This document shows positions 16,405-24,772 of a DNA stretch of 64,000 nucleotides, one piece after another. The DNA lies in contig NZ_CP128846.1 of the NCBI RefSeq assembly GCF_030388665.1, positions 4,538,501 through 4,602,500 on the forward strand, read 5' to 3'. The notes below the pieces were generated by a model. It ran no database searches. It had not been told where the DNA came from and saw only the letters and a program-made list of their open reading frames with translations. Numbering within the stretch: the stretch's first letter is position 1; each line of letters begins with the position of its first letter. The position numbers and the translations under genes are program-made. The stretch comes from Streptomyces flavofungini. Its GTDB lineage: Bacteria; Actinomycetota; Actinomycetes; Streptomycetales; Streptomycetaceae.

Positions 16405-17672
16405 CGGGAGCCCGGCTCCGTGCCGGAGGGGGCCTGGTCGCCGGGACGGTCCTGGTCGCCGGGACGGTCCTGGTCGCCCGAGGCCGTCGGCGTACCGGAG
16501 GGCTTCGGCGTACCGGAAGCCGCCTGTGTGCCGGACGCCGCCCGTGTGCCGGAAGCCGTCGGCGTGCCCGCGCCAACCGCCCCGGACGCCGCCGTGCCGC
16601 CGGGCTCGTCCGGCTGGTCCTCGTCCGCCCACCGGACGGCGAGCGCGGCCGCCTTGCGCGCGGCCTCCGCCACGGCTTCCGGGCCGCCGCCGCCCGCTGT
16701 GGACAGGGCCGCCGCGTACCCGACGAGGAACGTGGTCAGGGGCGCCGCCGGCCGCGCCACACCGTGGGCCGCGTCGCGGGCGAGGTCGAGCAGGATGCCG
16801 GTGTCGACGTCGAGTTCGATGCCCAGTTCGTCCTTGACTGCGGAAATCCATTCATCCAACACATGCCCATGCTCCCTGATCCGCGCGCGGGCCGTGGCGA
16901 TGGCGTCCCAGGTGTCGCAGTCGAACGCGGCGAGCGGGTCGGTGATGCGGACGAGGTCGAGGCGTGCGGTGAGCCGGCGCAGGGGCAGCCCGGTGAGCCC
17001 GCGCGGACTCCTGACCGCGTCGGCCGAGCGCGCACCGGGGCCGACCTGAACCCCTGCGGCACCAGCGGACCCAGCGGCCTCTGCGACCCCAACAGCCCCT
17101 GTCGCCCCATCAGCATCCGCCACCCCCACAGCCTCTGTGGTCCCATGAGTCTCCGCAACCCCAGCGCCACCTGTCGCTCCTACAGCCTGCGCGGCCCCTT
17201 CCGCACTGCTGAGCCCCGCCAGTTCCCTCCGCAACGCCCCGCTCCGGTAAGCCGCGACGAGCGGCTGGTCCCGCCCCTCGGGGTCGGTGAGCAGCACGCC
17301 GTCCGCGCCGTCGGCTGCGGCGAGGGTGGCGACGAGTCGGCGTACGGTCTCCGGCCGCAGGAACGGCAGGTCGGCGGAGAGCACCACGACCAGCTCGGCG
17401 TGCGTGCGGCGCAGCCCGGCGTCGAGGGCGGCGAGCGGGCCACCGCCCTGGGGCTCCTCGCGGGCCCACGTCACGGGCCGTCCGGTGGGCCGGGGCGCCG
17501 CGACGACGACGGTGGTCCCGGCGCCCGCGCACGCCGAGAGCACCCGGTCGAGCAGGGCCCTGCCGCCGACCCGCACGCCGGGCTTGTCCGCGCCGCCGAG
17601 CCGCGCGGCCCGCCCGCCCGCGAGCACGACGGCGTCGAACGCGGCGGTGTCCGAAGCTGTGCGCGAGGTCAT
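16401..17672 (-). CDS. MobA-like nucleotidyltransferase fused to a DUF6457-type domain
   Basis: Protein of 423 aa. The N-terminal 200 residues are a MobA-type nucleotidyltransferase: LAGGRAARLGGADKP, the switch-in VVVLSADLPFLRP and RDQPLVAAYR. MobA attaches GMP or CMP to molybdopterin. The domain is interrupted by about 50 Ala/Gly/Val-rich residues near 178-230 before DPLAAFDCDTWDAIATAR. A C-terminal helical part (LDEWISAVKDELGIELDVDT) fits DUF6457. The last 60 residues are repeats of SGTxxASGT and GDQDRP. ATGA overlap with moeA supports joint translation and a shared role in molybdenum cofactor synthesis. Confidence 0.85.
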   Translation of the reverse strand: MTSRTASDTAAFDAVVLAGGRAARLGGADKPGVRVGGRALLDRVLSACAGAGTTVVVAAPRPTGRPVTWAREEPQGGGPLAALDAGLRRTHAELVVVLSADLPFLRPETVRRLVATLAAADGADGVLLTDPEGRDQPLVAAYRSGALRRELAGLSSAEGAAQAVGATGGAGVAETHGTTEAVGVADADGATGAVGVAEAAGSAGAAGVQVGPGARSADAVRSPRGLTGLPLRRLTARLDLVRITDPLAAFDCDTWDAIATARARIREHGHVLDEWISAVKDELGIELDVDTGILLDLARDAAHGVARPAAPLTTFLVGYAAALSTAGGGGPEAVAEAARKAAALAVRWADEDQPDEPGGTAASGAVGAGTPTASGTRAASGTQAASGTPKPSGTPTASGDQDRPGDQDRPGDQAPSGTEPGSR

Positions 17673-17873
17673 CCCCCGAGTATGGGCGCACCCTCGTTCA
17701 ACGCCACCCCTGCGGCCACGCCCCGGCCCTCACGACACTGCCGGTGCGCTCCAGGCCGCACCGCACTACCGGCGCCCCCGGCCCTCACCATGCTCCCCAT
17801 GCGTCCCGCCCCTCACCGCACTACCGGTACATGCCGGACCTCACCGCACTTCCGCTGCGCGCCCAAGCGTGTG

Positions 17874-19526
17874 TCACACCGACCGCAGCAGCACCGCCGG
17901 CTGCTCCACACAGTCCGCGACGAACCGCAGGAATCCGCCCGCCGTGCCCCCGTCGCACACCCGGTGGTCGAAGGTGAGTGAGAGCTGGACGACCTGACGG
18001 ACCGCCAGCTCGCCCTGGTGCACCCAGGGTTTGGGCACGATCCGGCCGACGCCGAGCATCGCGGCCTCGGGGTGGTTGATGATCGGCGTGGAGCCGTCGA
18101 CCCCGAACACTCCGTAGTTGTTCAACGTGAACGTGGACCCGGTGAGTTCCCCCGGCGTCAGTGTCCCGGTCCGAGCCGCGTCCGACAGTCGGGCCAACTC
18201 CGCGCTCAGGGACTCCGTGTCGCGTGCGTGCGCGCCCTTCACGACGGGCACGACGAGCCCCCGGTCGGTCTGCGCGGCGAAGCCGAGGTGCACCTCGTCG
18301 AGCCGCACGATCTCACGGGCCTCCATGTCGACCGTGGAGTTGAGCTCCGGGTACCGGGCGAGCGCGGCCGTGCACACGCGGGCGAGGAGCGCGAGCAGGG
18401 AGACCTTCGGGCCGCCCGCCGCGTTCATCGCACGGCGCGCGGCCATCAGTTCCGTCGCGTCCGCGTCGACCCAGCACGTCGCGTCCGGTATCTCACGGCG
18501 GCTGCGCGCCAGCTTGTCGGCGACGGCGCCGCGAACGCCCCGCAGGGGAATCCGCGTACCGCCCCCGGAGGCCGCGGCCGACCGGGCACCGCCGACTGCC
18601 CCGCGCTCACCGCCGGCCGAGTGCGCACGCGCCCCCACGCCTTCGGTGACACCCGCCTCGGGGGTCCCGAAGGTGACCCCGATGCCCGACGCGGCGGCCC
18701 GTCCCGCCGCGGACGCCGACGCCGGGCCCGCGACCGGCGCGACCGCCGCCGCCGATGCCCGCATGGCGTACTCCACGTCGGCCCGCAGGATCAGCCCCTC
18801 CGGCCCGGATCCCACCAGCTCCCGCAGGTCCACGCCGTTCTCCCGGGCGAGCTTGCGGACGAGCGGGGAGATCACGGGGACCGGGCCGTCCTCACGCGCG
18901 GACGCCGCGCCGGGGCCGGACTCGGCCCTCGCCGCCGCCCCGGCCTCGACCGCGCCCGCCGTCCCCGCCGCCGCGGTCGCCGGTGAGCTCTCCGCACGGG
19001 AGGCGGCGCCAGAGCCCTCGCCCGCACCCCCGGAACCCGCGCCCGCTCCGGCGCTCGCGCCGGACGCCGGATCCGCACCGCTCGCCCCGGACTGCCCGGC
19101 ACCCGGCGTGCCCCCGTGCGCGGGCCGCACCCGGCGCCGTCGCGCGGGCGCCGCCGCCGTGCCGTACCCGACGAGGACGTTCCCGGACGCCTCGTCGCCG
19201 CCCGCTTCAGGAGCGCCGTCGGCGGCCGCGCCCGACCGCGTACCGGAGTCGGCCGCACCGGCGTCCAGGTCCGCGACCGACGCGCCCACGGCGACCGTCA
19301 ACAGCGGCGCGCCCACGGGCAGTTCCGTGCCTTCCTCGCCGAAGCGGGCCGTGACCACGCCCCCGTACGGACAGGGGACCTCGACCATCGCCTTGGCGGT
19401 CTCCACCTCCACGACCGGCTGGTCCACCTCGACGACGTCGCCGACCCGCACCAGCCAGCGGGTGATCTCCGCTTCCGTGAGGCCTTCGCCGAGGTCGGGC
19501 AGCTTGAACTCGAGGACCTGCGCCAT
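17874..19526 (-). CDS. bkdH: Dihydrolipoamide acyltransferase (E2), second branched-chain complex
   Basis: E2 subunit of 550 aa. One lipoyl domain (VEVETAKAMVEVP, lipoylated Lys near 45) is followed by an unusually long Ala/Gly/Ser linker, an E1/E3-binding domain (SPLVRKLARENGVDLRELVG to ILRADVEYA), a second Ala-rich linker and the catalytic domain ending in TFDHRVCDGGTAGGFLRF, with the HxxxDG acyltransferase motif intact. Last gene of the three-gene operon; TGATG overlap with the E1 beta gene. Named by analogy with the S. avermitilis bkdFGH cluster. Confidence 0.92.
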   Translation of the reverse strand: MAQVLEFKLPDLGEGLTEAEITRWLVRVGDVVEVDQPVVEVETAKAMVEVPCPYGGVVTARFGEEGTELPVGAPLLTVAVGASVADLDAGAADSGTRSGAAADGAPEAGGDEASGNVLVGYGTAAAPARRRRVRPAHGGTPGAGQSGASGADPASGASAGAGAGSGGAGEGSGAASRAESSPATAAAGTAGAVEAGAAARAESGPGAASAREDGPVPVISPLVRKLARENGVDLRELVGSGPEGLILRADVEYAMRASAAAVAPVAGPASASAAGRAAASGIGVTFGTPEAGVTEGVGARAHSAGGERGAVGGARSAAASGGGTRIPLRGVRGAVADKLARSRREIPDATCWVDADATELMAARRAMNAAGGPKVSLLALLARVCTAALARYPELNSTVDMEAREIVRLDEVHLGFAAQTDRGLVVPVVKGAHARDTESLSAELARLSDAARTGTLTPGELTGSTFTLNNYGVFGVDGSTPIINHPEAAMLGVGRIVPKPWVHQGELAVRQVVQLSLTFDHRVCDGGTAGGFLRFVADCVEQPAVLLRSV

Positions 19527-20530
19527 CAGCTCTCCGCCTCCCACTGCAGCCGTGCCACCGCGTCCAGGATCCGGTCGACACCCGGCAGATGATGCCGCTC
19601 CAGCATGGGCGGCGGATAGGGGATGTCGAAACCGGCGACCCGGAGCACCGGCGCCTCCAGGTGGTGGAAGCAGCGCTCCGTGACGCGGGCGGCGATCTCC
19701 CCGCCGGGGCCGCCGAAGCCGCCCGACTCGTGCACGACGACCGCGCGCCCCGTGCGCCGCACGGACGCCGTCACCGTCTCGTCGTCGAACGGCACCAGGG
19801 AGCGCAGGTCGACGACTTCGAGGTCCCAGCCCTCGGCCCGCGCCGCCTCGGCGGCCTCCAGGCAGACGGGCACGGACGGGCCGTACGTGATCAGCGTGGC
19901 GCTGCGGCCCGCGCGCCGCACCACGGCCTTCCCGATGGGTTCAACGCTCGCGGGCGCGTCCGGGTTCCAGTCCGCCTTGGACCAGTAGAGCCGCTTCGGC
20001 TCCAGGAAGACGACCGGGTCGTCGGAGGCGATGGACGCGCGCAGCAGGCCGTAGGCGTCGGCGACCGTGGCGGGCGTGACGACGTGCAGCCCCGGCGTCG
20101 CCATGTAGTACGCCTCGGAGGAGTCGCTGTGGTGCTCGACGCCGCCGATCCCGCCGCCGTACGGCACCCGGATGGTGATCGGGAGCGACATGCCGCCCCG
20201 GGTGCGGTTGCGCATCCGTGCCACGTGCGAGATCAACTGCTCGAAGGCGGGGTACGCGAACGCGTCGAACTGCATCTCGACGACGGGCCGCAGCCCGTAC
20301 ATCGCCATGCCGACCGCCGTCCCGAGGATGCCCGCCTCGGCGAGCGGGGTGTCCGTGCAGCGGTCGTCGCCGAACTCCTTCGCGAGCCCGTCGGTGACCC
20401 GGAAGACCCCGCCGAGCGTGCCCACGTCCTCGCCGAGGACGTGCACGGACGGGTCGTCGGCCATCGCGTCGCGCAGCGCGCGCCCGAGGGCCTGGCCCAT
20501 GGTGGCCGGTTTCACGGCGACAGTGGTCAT
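19526..20530 (-). CDS. bkdG: 2-oxoacid dehydrogenase E1 beta subunit, second complex
   Basis: E1 beta subunit of 334 aa. Same landmarks as the paralogue at 1337: HVLGEDVGTLGGVFRVTDGL, DTPLAEAGILGTAVGMAMYG, RVPYGGGIGGVEHHSDSSEA, and a C-terminus with IPYPPPMLERHHLPGVDRIL. Coupled to E1 alpha upstream by ATGA and to E2 downstream by TGATG, so complex subunits are made in register. Provides branched-chain acyl-CoA starters for fatty acids and catabolises Val, Leu and Ile in related strains. Confidence 0.93.
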   Translation of the reverse strand: MTTVAVKPATMGQALGRALRDAMADDPSVHVLGEDVGTLGGVFRVTDGLAKEFGDDRCTDTPLAEAGILGTAVGMAMYGLRPVVEMQFDAFAYPAFEQLISHVARMRNRTRGGMSLPITIRVPYGGGIGGVEHHSDSSEAYYMATPGLHVVTPATVADAYGLLRASIASDDPVVFLEPKRLYWSKADWNPDAPASVEPIGKAVVRRAGRSATLITYGPSVPVCLEAAEAARAEGWDLEVVDLRSLVPFDDETVTASVRRTGRAVVVHESGGFGGPGGEIAARVTERCFHHLEAPVLRVAGFDIPYPPPMLERHHLPGVDRILDAVARLQWEAES

Positions 20531-21669
20531 CGTCCCGCTCCGTCCGGCTCGTTCTCAGCATCCAGCTCGGCTCGCAACTGGGCCGCCTGCTCCCGCAGTT
20601 GGCCGGTCTGCTCGGCGTACACGTGTGTGAACAGGTCCATGGGGTCGAGGGCCGGGTCCTCGTTCATCCGGGCCCTGAGGTCCGCGGCCATCGCCTCGGC
20701 GTCCTCGCGGACGGCGCGCCTGCGGTCGTCGTCGAGCAGGCCGCGTTCGGTGAGTTCGCGCTCCACGAGGAGGATCGGATCGTGGTCCTGCCAGGCCTCG
20801 ACGTCCGCGTCCTTGCGGTAGCGGGTGGCGTCGTCGGCGTTGGTGTGCGCCTCCATCCGGTACGTGACGGCCTCGATGAGCGTGGGGCCGCCGCCCTCAC
20901 GGGCGTGGCGCACCGCTTCGGAGAGGACCTCGTGCACCGCGACCGCGTCGTTGCCGTCGACCAGGCGGCCGGGCATGCCGTACCCGACGGCCTTGTGCGC
21001 CAGGGAGGGCGCGGCCGTCTGCTTGGCGAGCGGCACGGAGATCGCGAAGCCGTTGTTCTGTACGAGGAAGACCACGGGCGCCTGCCAGACCGCGGCGAAG
21101 TTCAGCGCCTCGTGGAAGTCGCCCTCGCTGGTGCCGCCGTCGCCGACCATGGCGAGCGCCACCACGTCGTCGCCCTTCAGGCGTGCCGCGTGGGCGAGGC
21201 CGACGGCGTGCGGGAGCTGGGTGGCCAAGGGGGTGCACAGGGGCGCTATGCGGTACTCCCGCGGGTCGTAACCGGTGTGCCAGTCGCCGCGCAGCAGCGT
21301 CAGCGCCGCCACGGGGTCGAGGCCGCGGGCGACCGCCGCGAGGGTGTCGCGATAGCTGGGAAACAGCCAATCCTGCTCGCGCAGGGCGAGCGCGGCGGCG
21401 ATCTCGCACGCCTCCTGTCCGGTGCTCGACGGATAGACGGCGAGCCTGCCCTGCTTGGTCAGGGCCGTCGCCTGCGTGTTGTACCGCCTGCCGCGCACGA
21501 GTTCGCCATGGAGGCGGAGGAGCAGTTCCTGGTCGGCCTTGCGCGCGGCGTCCGTACCGAGGACGCGATACGGCTCGGCGTCCGGAAGCAGCGGCGCGGG
21601 GTCGGTCCTGAGCTGCCATGCGGGGGGCGGGGCGGGCCGGTAGGCGCCCCGCTGCTCCATGACCGTCAT
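20527..21669 (-). CDS. bkdF: 2-oxoacid dehydrogenase E1 alpha subunit, second complex
   Basis: E1 alpha subunit of 380 aa. The thiamine diphosphate motif is MVGDGGTSEGDFHEAL with NNGFAISVP. The loop EAHTNADDATRYR corresponds to the phosphorylation-loop region of branched-chain E1. The start is ATG 21669, because AGGAGGT lies 6 nt upstream; the frame is open further but without signals. First gene of the bkdFGH-type operon, divergent from the Lrp-type regulator, with a 190-bp shared promoter region carrying two palindromes. Confidence 0.93.
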   Translation of the reverse strand: MTVMEQRGAYRPAPPPAWQLRTDPAPLLPDAEPYRVLGTDAARKADQELLLRLHGELVRGRRYNTQATALTKQGRLAVYPSSTGQEACEIAAALALREQDWLFPSYRDTLAAVARGLDPVAALTLLRGDWHTGYDPREYRIAPLCTPLATQLPHAVGLAHAARLKGDDVVALAMVGDGGTSEGDFHEALNFAAVWQAPVVFLVQNNGFAISVPLAKQTAAPSLAHKAVGYGMPGRLVDGNDAVAVHEVLSEAVRHAREGGGPTLIEAVTYRMEAHTNADDATRYRKDADVEAWQDHDPILLVERELTERGLLDDDRRRAVREDAEAMAADLRARMNEDPALDPMDLFTHVYAEQTGQLREQAAQLRAELDAENEPDGAGR

Positions 21670-21745
21670 GACGGCACCTCCTGGTGGGAAGCGATCTCCT
21701 CGTGGGAGCGGCAACAGAGGCGCGACGATGTGATGCGCCTCACCT

Positions 21746-21759
21746 ACCGATTGTTCGGT
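21746..21759. promoter_or_regulatory. Near-match to the paa operator in the bkdF promoter region
   Basis: ACCGATTGTTCGGT differs by one base from the ACCGATCGTTCGGT core found before paaN at 24668-24681, and it fits ACCG-N6-CGGT. It lies 77 bp upstream of the bkdF start. The TetR gene at 22416 is the candidate binder. It could link branched-chain and phenylacetate catabolism, or be chance. Confidence 0.4.
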
Positions 21760-21788
21760 CGTCGGCACATTTTGGCTACAGGCACCTT

Positions 21789-21820
21789 CAGGCTGTGGAC
21801 AAACGGTTCTCCACAGCCTG
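21789..21820. promoter_or_regulatory. bkdR operator (candidate): 11-bp perfect inverted repeat between bkdF and bkdR
   Basis: CAGGCTGTGGA (21789-21799) and TCCACAGCCTG (21810-21820) with a 10-nt spacer, 40-72 bp upstream of the bkdR start. An autoregulated Lrp-type gene would be expected to have such a site. The left arm also contains a perfect reverse DnaA box, TGTGGACAA (21794-21802), so two readings compete. Confidence 0.5.
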
Positions 21821-21860
21821 AGATGAACGCAGTACGTCCATGGTAGGGAGGCGGGGGGAC

Positions 21861-22361
21861 ATGGCACCTGAACGAATGGCCGACGGGAGCACCGCGGGGC
21901 GTCCGGAACCCCAGCCCCGCCCGCTCGACGCGATCGACCGCGACATCCTGCAGATCCTGCACACGGACGGTCGCGCTTCGATACGCTCCGTGGCCGAGCG
22001 GGTGCACGTCTCGCGGGCGAACGCCTACGCGCGCATCAACCGCCTCATCGAGGACGGCGTCATCCGCGGCTTCGGGGCCCGCATCAACCACGAACGGGCC
22101 GGTCAGGGCGCCTCCGCCTACATCACCCTGAAGATCGTCCAGAACACCTGGCGCACGGTGCGCGAGCAGCTGCGGACGCTACCGGGCGCCTCCCACATCG
22201 CGCTGGTCAGCGGGGACTTCGACGTACTGCTCCTGGTGCACACGCCGGACAACCGGGCGCTGCGCGAGCTGGTGCTCACGCGCCTGCAGGCCATGCCGGA
22301 GGTCCTCAGCACGCGCACGCTGCTGGTCTTCGAAGAGGACGACTTGGAGGCGGAGGGCTGA
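21861..22361 (+). CDS. bkdR: Lrp/AsnC-family regulator of branched-chain dehydrogenase genes
   Basis: Transcription factor of 166 aa. N-terminal AsnC-type helix-turn-helix (LDAIDRDILQILHTDGRASI to SRANAYARINRLIEDGVI) and a C-terminal RAM/ACT-like domain that senses amino acids (SAYITLKIV, ISGDFD-like HIALVSGDFDVLLLVH). Divergent from bkdFGH. An Lrp homologue called BkdR is known to control branched-chain dehydrogenase genes and development in S. coelicolor, which fits the position. ATG 21861 is preceded by GGGAGG; an in-frame ATG at 21840 is less likely. Confidence 0.85.
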   Translation: MAPERMADGSTAGRPEPQPRPLDAIDRDILQILHTDGRASIRSVAERVHVSRANAYARINRLIEDGVIRGFGARINHERAGQGASAYITLKIVQNTWRTVREQLRTLPGASHIALVSGDFDVLLLVHTPDNRALRELVLTRLQAMPEVLSTRTLLVFEEDDLEAEG

Positions 22362-22415
22362 CGCCGGGCGCCCGCGCGGTGCGGCCCCTGGTCGCCCTTG
22401 GCCCCGTCGCTCCCG

Positions 22416-23009
22416 TCAGCCGTCGGTGCGCAGGCCCGCGAAGGCCATCTGCACGACGGCGTCGGCGACTTCCTGGCCGCTCGCGGCGTTGTGGGCGTCC
22501 GGCCGGTACCACTCCACGATGGAGTTGATCATTCCGAAGAGCAGCCGGGTGGCGAGCCTCAGCTCGACGTCCGAGCGCAGGTCGCCGTCCGCGACGGCCT
22601 CCTTGAGGAGCCCGGCGACCTCGTGGTCGAACTCCCTGCGCCGCTCCAGGGCCCACCGCTCGGTGTCCGTGTTGCCGCGCACGCGCAGCAGCAGCGTCAC
22701 GTAGGGCAGTTCGGCGACCAGGACCTCGACGGTGCGGCGCGTGACGTGCTCCAGGCGCTCGATGGCGCTGCCCTCGCGCGCGTGCTCCTCGGTGAGGATC
22801 CCGAAGAGCCCGTCGAGCGCCCGGCTCACCGCGCGGCGCAGCAGTTCCTCCTTGCCCGCCACGTGGTGGTAGATCGACGACTTGGAGATGCCGGCCGCCT
22901 TGGAGAGGTGCTCCATGGACGTGCCGTCGTAGCCGCGCTCGTTGAAGACCCGCACGGCGACCTCGAGAAGCGTCTCCGGGGTGTACGTGTCGCGCCGGGC
23001 CGTGGTCAT
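22416..23009 (-). CDS. paaR: TetR-family repressor, probable PaaR
   Basis: Repressor of 197 aa. The helix-turn-helix is AVRVFNERGYDGTSMEHLSK to GISKSSIYHHVAGKEELLRR (about 15-60), followed by a helical ligand domain. It is coupled by ATGA overlap to the 3-hydroxyacyl-CoA dehydrogenase gene upstream and lies next to paaN. Phenylacetyl-CoA is the usual inducer of PaaR-type TetR proteins. The repeated ACCG-N6-CGGT operators at 24668 and 29727 fit the motif I remember for C. glutamicum PaaR. Ligand and target are therefore inferred from context. Confidence 0.8.
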   Translation of the reverse strand: MTTARRDTYTPETLLEVAVRVFNERGYDGTSMEHLSKAAGISKSSIYHHVAGKEELLRRAVSRALDGLFGILTEEHAREGSAIERLEHVTRRTVEVLVAELPYVTLLLRVRGNTDTERWALERRREFDHEVAGLLKEAVADGDLRSDVELRLATRLLFGMINSIVEWYRPDAHNAASGQEVADAVVQMAFAGLRTDG

Positions 23010-24556
23010 GAGTGCTCCTCCCGCGCGGCCGCCTGGCGCAGCGCCTGTGAGGGGGCGTAGCGCCCCGTGGGGTACTCGCCGTGCATGTTGTCGAGGAAGT
23101 CCGCGACCCAGTACGTGCCGAGTGCGGTTCCCCAGGAGAGCGGTCCGCGCGGGTAGTTGACGCCCAGGCGCATGGCGGTGTCGACGTCGTCGGCGGCGGC
23201 CACACCCCGTGCCACGGCGTCGTGTGCGAAGTCCACGAGCAGGGCGACCGTACGGGCCACGATCAGCCCCGGGGCGGCGCCCACGACGCTGACCTCCTTG
23301 CCGAGCGCCTGGAAGAGCCCCACGGCCTCACCGAGGGCCCGCTCGCTCACGCGAGCGGCCGGGGCGAGGGCGATCCTGGTGGCCGAGGCGTAGTCGAGCG
23401 CCAGGTCGAAGTGGATGGTGGGCTCGGCGGCGGTGTCGGGGGACGAGCCGTCGGCCAGGCAGAGGCGGGCGCCGGCGGGCAGCTCGATCCAGCCGGGGAA
23501 GTCCGGGTACGTGGCGTCCTCGGACTCGACGCGGACCCCCGCGGCCTCGATGAGCGGGACCAGGGCGGCGGCCTGGAACAGCTCTCCGCACAGGGCGACG
23601 GACTCCGGCGCGGCGGCGGGCGCCGCGGTGTGCGGCGCGGTGTGCGGCGCGGTGTGCGGCGCGGTGTGCGGCGCGGCCTTCTCGGCACCGGCCCCGTACG
23701 CGAACCACCCCTGTCCCGACTTGCGTCCCAGGCGCCGTGACTCGACGAGGCGGCGCTGGGCGAGGGACGGGGTGAACTTGGGGTCCTGGAAGAACGACTC
23801 CCAGACCGAGCGGGTGACGGCTTCGTTGACGTCCTGGCCGATGAGGTCGGTGAGTTCGAAGGGGCCCATCTTGAAGCCGCCGCACTCCCGAAGGACCGCG
23901 TCGATGGTCGCGGGGTCGGCGGCCCGCTCCTCGTGGACGCGCAGTGCCTCCGCGTAGAAGGGCCTCGCGATGCGGTTCACGATGAATCCGGGGGTGTCGG
24001 CGCAGCGCACCGGCGTCTTGCCCCAGGCCTTGGCGGTGTCGTACGCGCGCGTGGCCGCCGCTTCGTCCGTGGCGTGGCCGCTGACGACCTCGACCAGGGG
24101 CAGCAGCGGGGCGGGGTTGAAGAAGTGCAGGCCGACGAAGCGTCCGGGGTGCTTCAGGGCGCCCGCGACGGCGGTCACGGACAGGGACGAGGTGTTCGTC
24201 GCGAGGAGGCAGTCCTCGGCGACGACCTCTTCCAGGTCCTGGAACAGCCGCTGCTTGACGTCCAGTTGCTCCAGGACGGCCTCGACGACGAGGTCGCAGC
24301 CCGCGAGGTCGGTGAGGTCGTCGACGGCGCTCAGGCGGCCGGTCGCGGCGTCGCGGGCGGCGGCGTCGACGCGGCCCTTCTCCACGAGCCGGTCGAGGCG
24401 GGCGGTGATCGCGGCGGCCGCCTTCTTCGCGAGGCCGGGCGCGGCGTCGTACAGCCGCACGGGATGGCCCGCCACCAGCGCGACCTGGGCGATGCCCTGG
24501 CCCATGGTGCCGGTGCCGACCACGGCGACGGGGGCGCTGAGATCGAGTGCTGTCAT
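23006..24556 (-). CDS. paaH: 3-hydroxyacyl-CoA dehydrogenase of the phenylacetate pathway
   Basis: NAD-dependent dehydrogenase of 516 aa, longer than the single-domain form. The Rossmann domain starts VAVVGTGTMGQGIAQVALVA; VGLHFFNPAPLLPLVEVVSG and the GFIVNRIARPFYAEAL segment are typical. A second copy of the C-terminal 3HCDH domain follows (GLIVARTVALLVDFAHDAV, MRLGVNYPRGPLSW), as in PaaH proteins that oxidise 3-hydroxyadipyl-CoA. The two halves are joined by a four-unit APHT repeat (12-bp DNA unit, about 23632-23680). Co-transcribed with the TetR repressor through ATGA. Confidence 0.9.
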   Translation of the reverse strand: MTALDLSAPVAVVGTGTMGQGIAQVALVAGHPVRLYDAAPGLAKKAAAAITARLDRLVEKGRVDAAARDAATGRLSAVDDLTDLAGCDLVVEAVLEQLDVKQRLFQDLEEVVAEDCLLATNTSSLSVTAVAGALKHPGRFVGLHFFNPAPLLPLVEVVSGHATDEAAATRAYDTAKAWGKTPVRCADTPGFIVNRIARPFYAEALRVHEERAADPATIDAVLRECGGFKMGPFELTDLIGQDVNEAVTRSVWESFFQDPKFTPSLAQRRLVESRRLGRKSGQGWFAYGAGAEKAAPHTAPHTAPHTAPHTAAPAAAPESVALCGELFQAAALVPLIEAAGVRVESEDATYPDFPGWIELPAGARLCLADGSSPDTAAEPTIHFDLALDYASATRIALAPAARVSERALGEAVGLFQALGKEVSVVGAAPGLIVARTVALLVDFAHDAVARGVAAADDVDTAMRLGVNYPRGPLSWGTALGTYWVADFLDNMHGEYPTGRYAPSQALRQAAAREEHS

Positions 24557-24659
24557 GCTCGCGATCCTCCCGCACGGGGGCGTTGGCCGGGAAACAGGGG
24601 TCTTGGCCAGGGTTTCGGGCCGGCCGGAGGGAGGTTTTCCACAGGTTCGACAGACCCCC

Positions 24660-24687
24660 TTGTACCGACCGATCGTTCGGTTACTCT
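24660..24687 (+). promoter_or_regulatory. paaN promoter with operator in the spacer
   Basis: TTGTAC (24660-24665) and TACTCT (24682-24687), 16 bp apart, form a plausible promoter. The operator ACCGACCGATCGTTCGGTT (24664-24682) fills the spacer, so a bound repressor would block RNA polymerase. The same 19 bp occur in reverse complement before paaA. A DnaA-box-like TTTTCCACA lies at 24635-24643. Confidence 0.65.
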
Positions 24688-24772
24688 AGCTCTGTCCAGC
24701 TGTTCCTGCCCACTGCCCCTGCCCAGCTCGCCAGCTCGAAGGAGAGCTGACTCGACGAGGAGTTGGTCCCTC

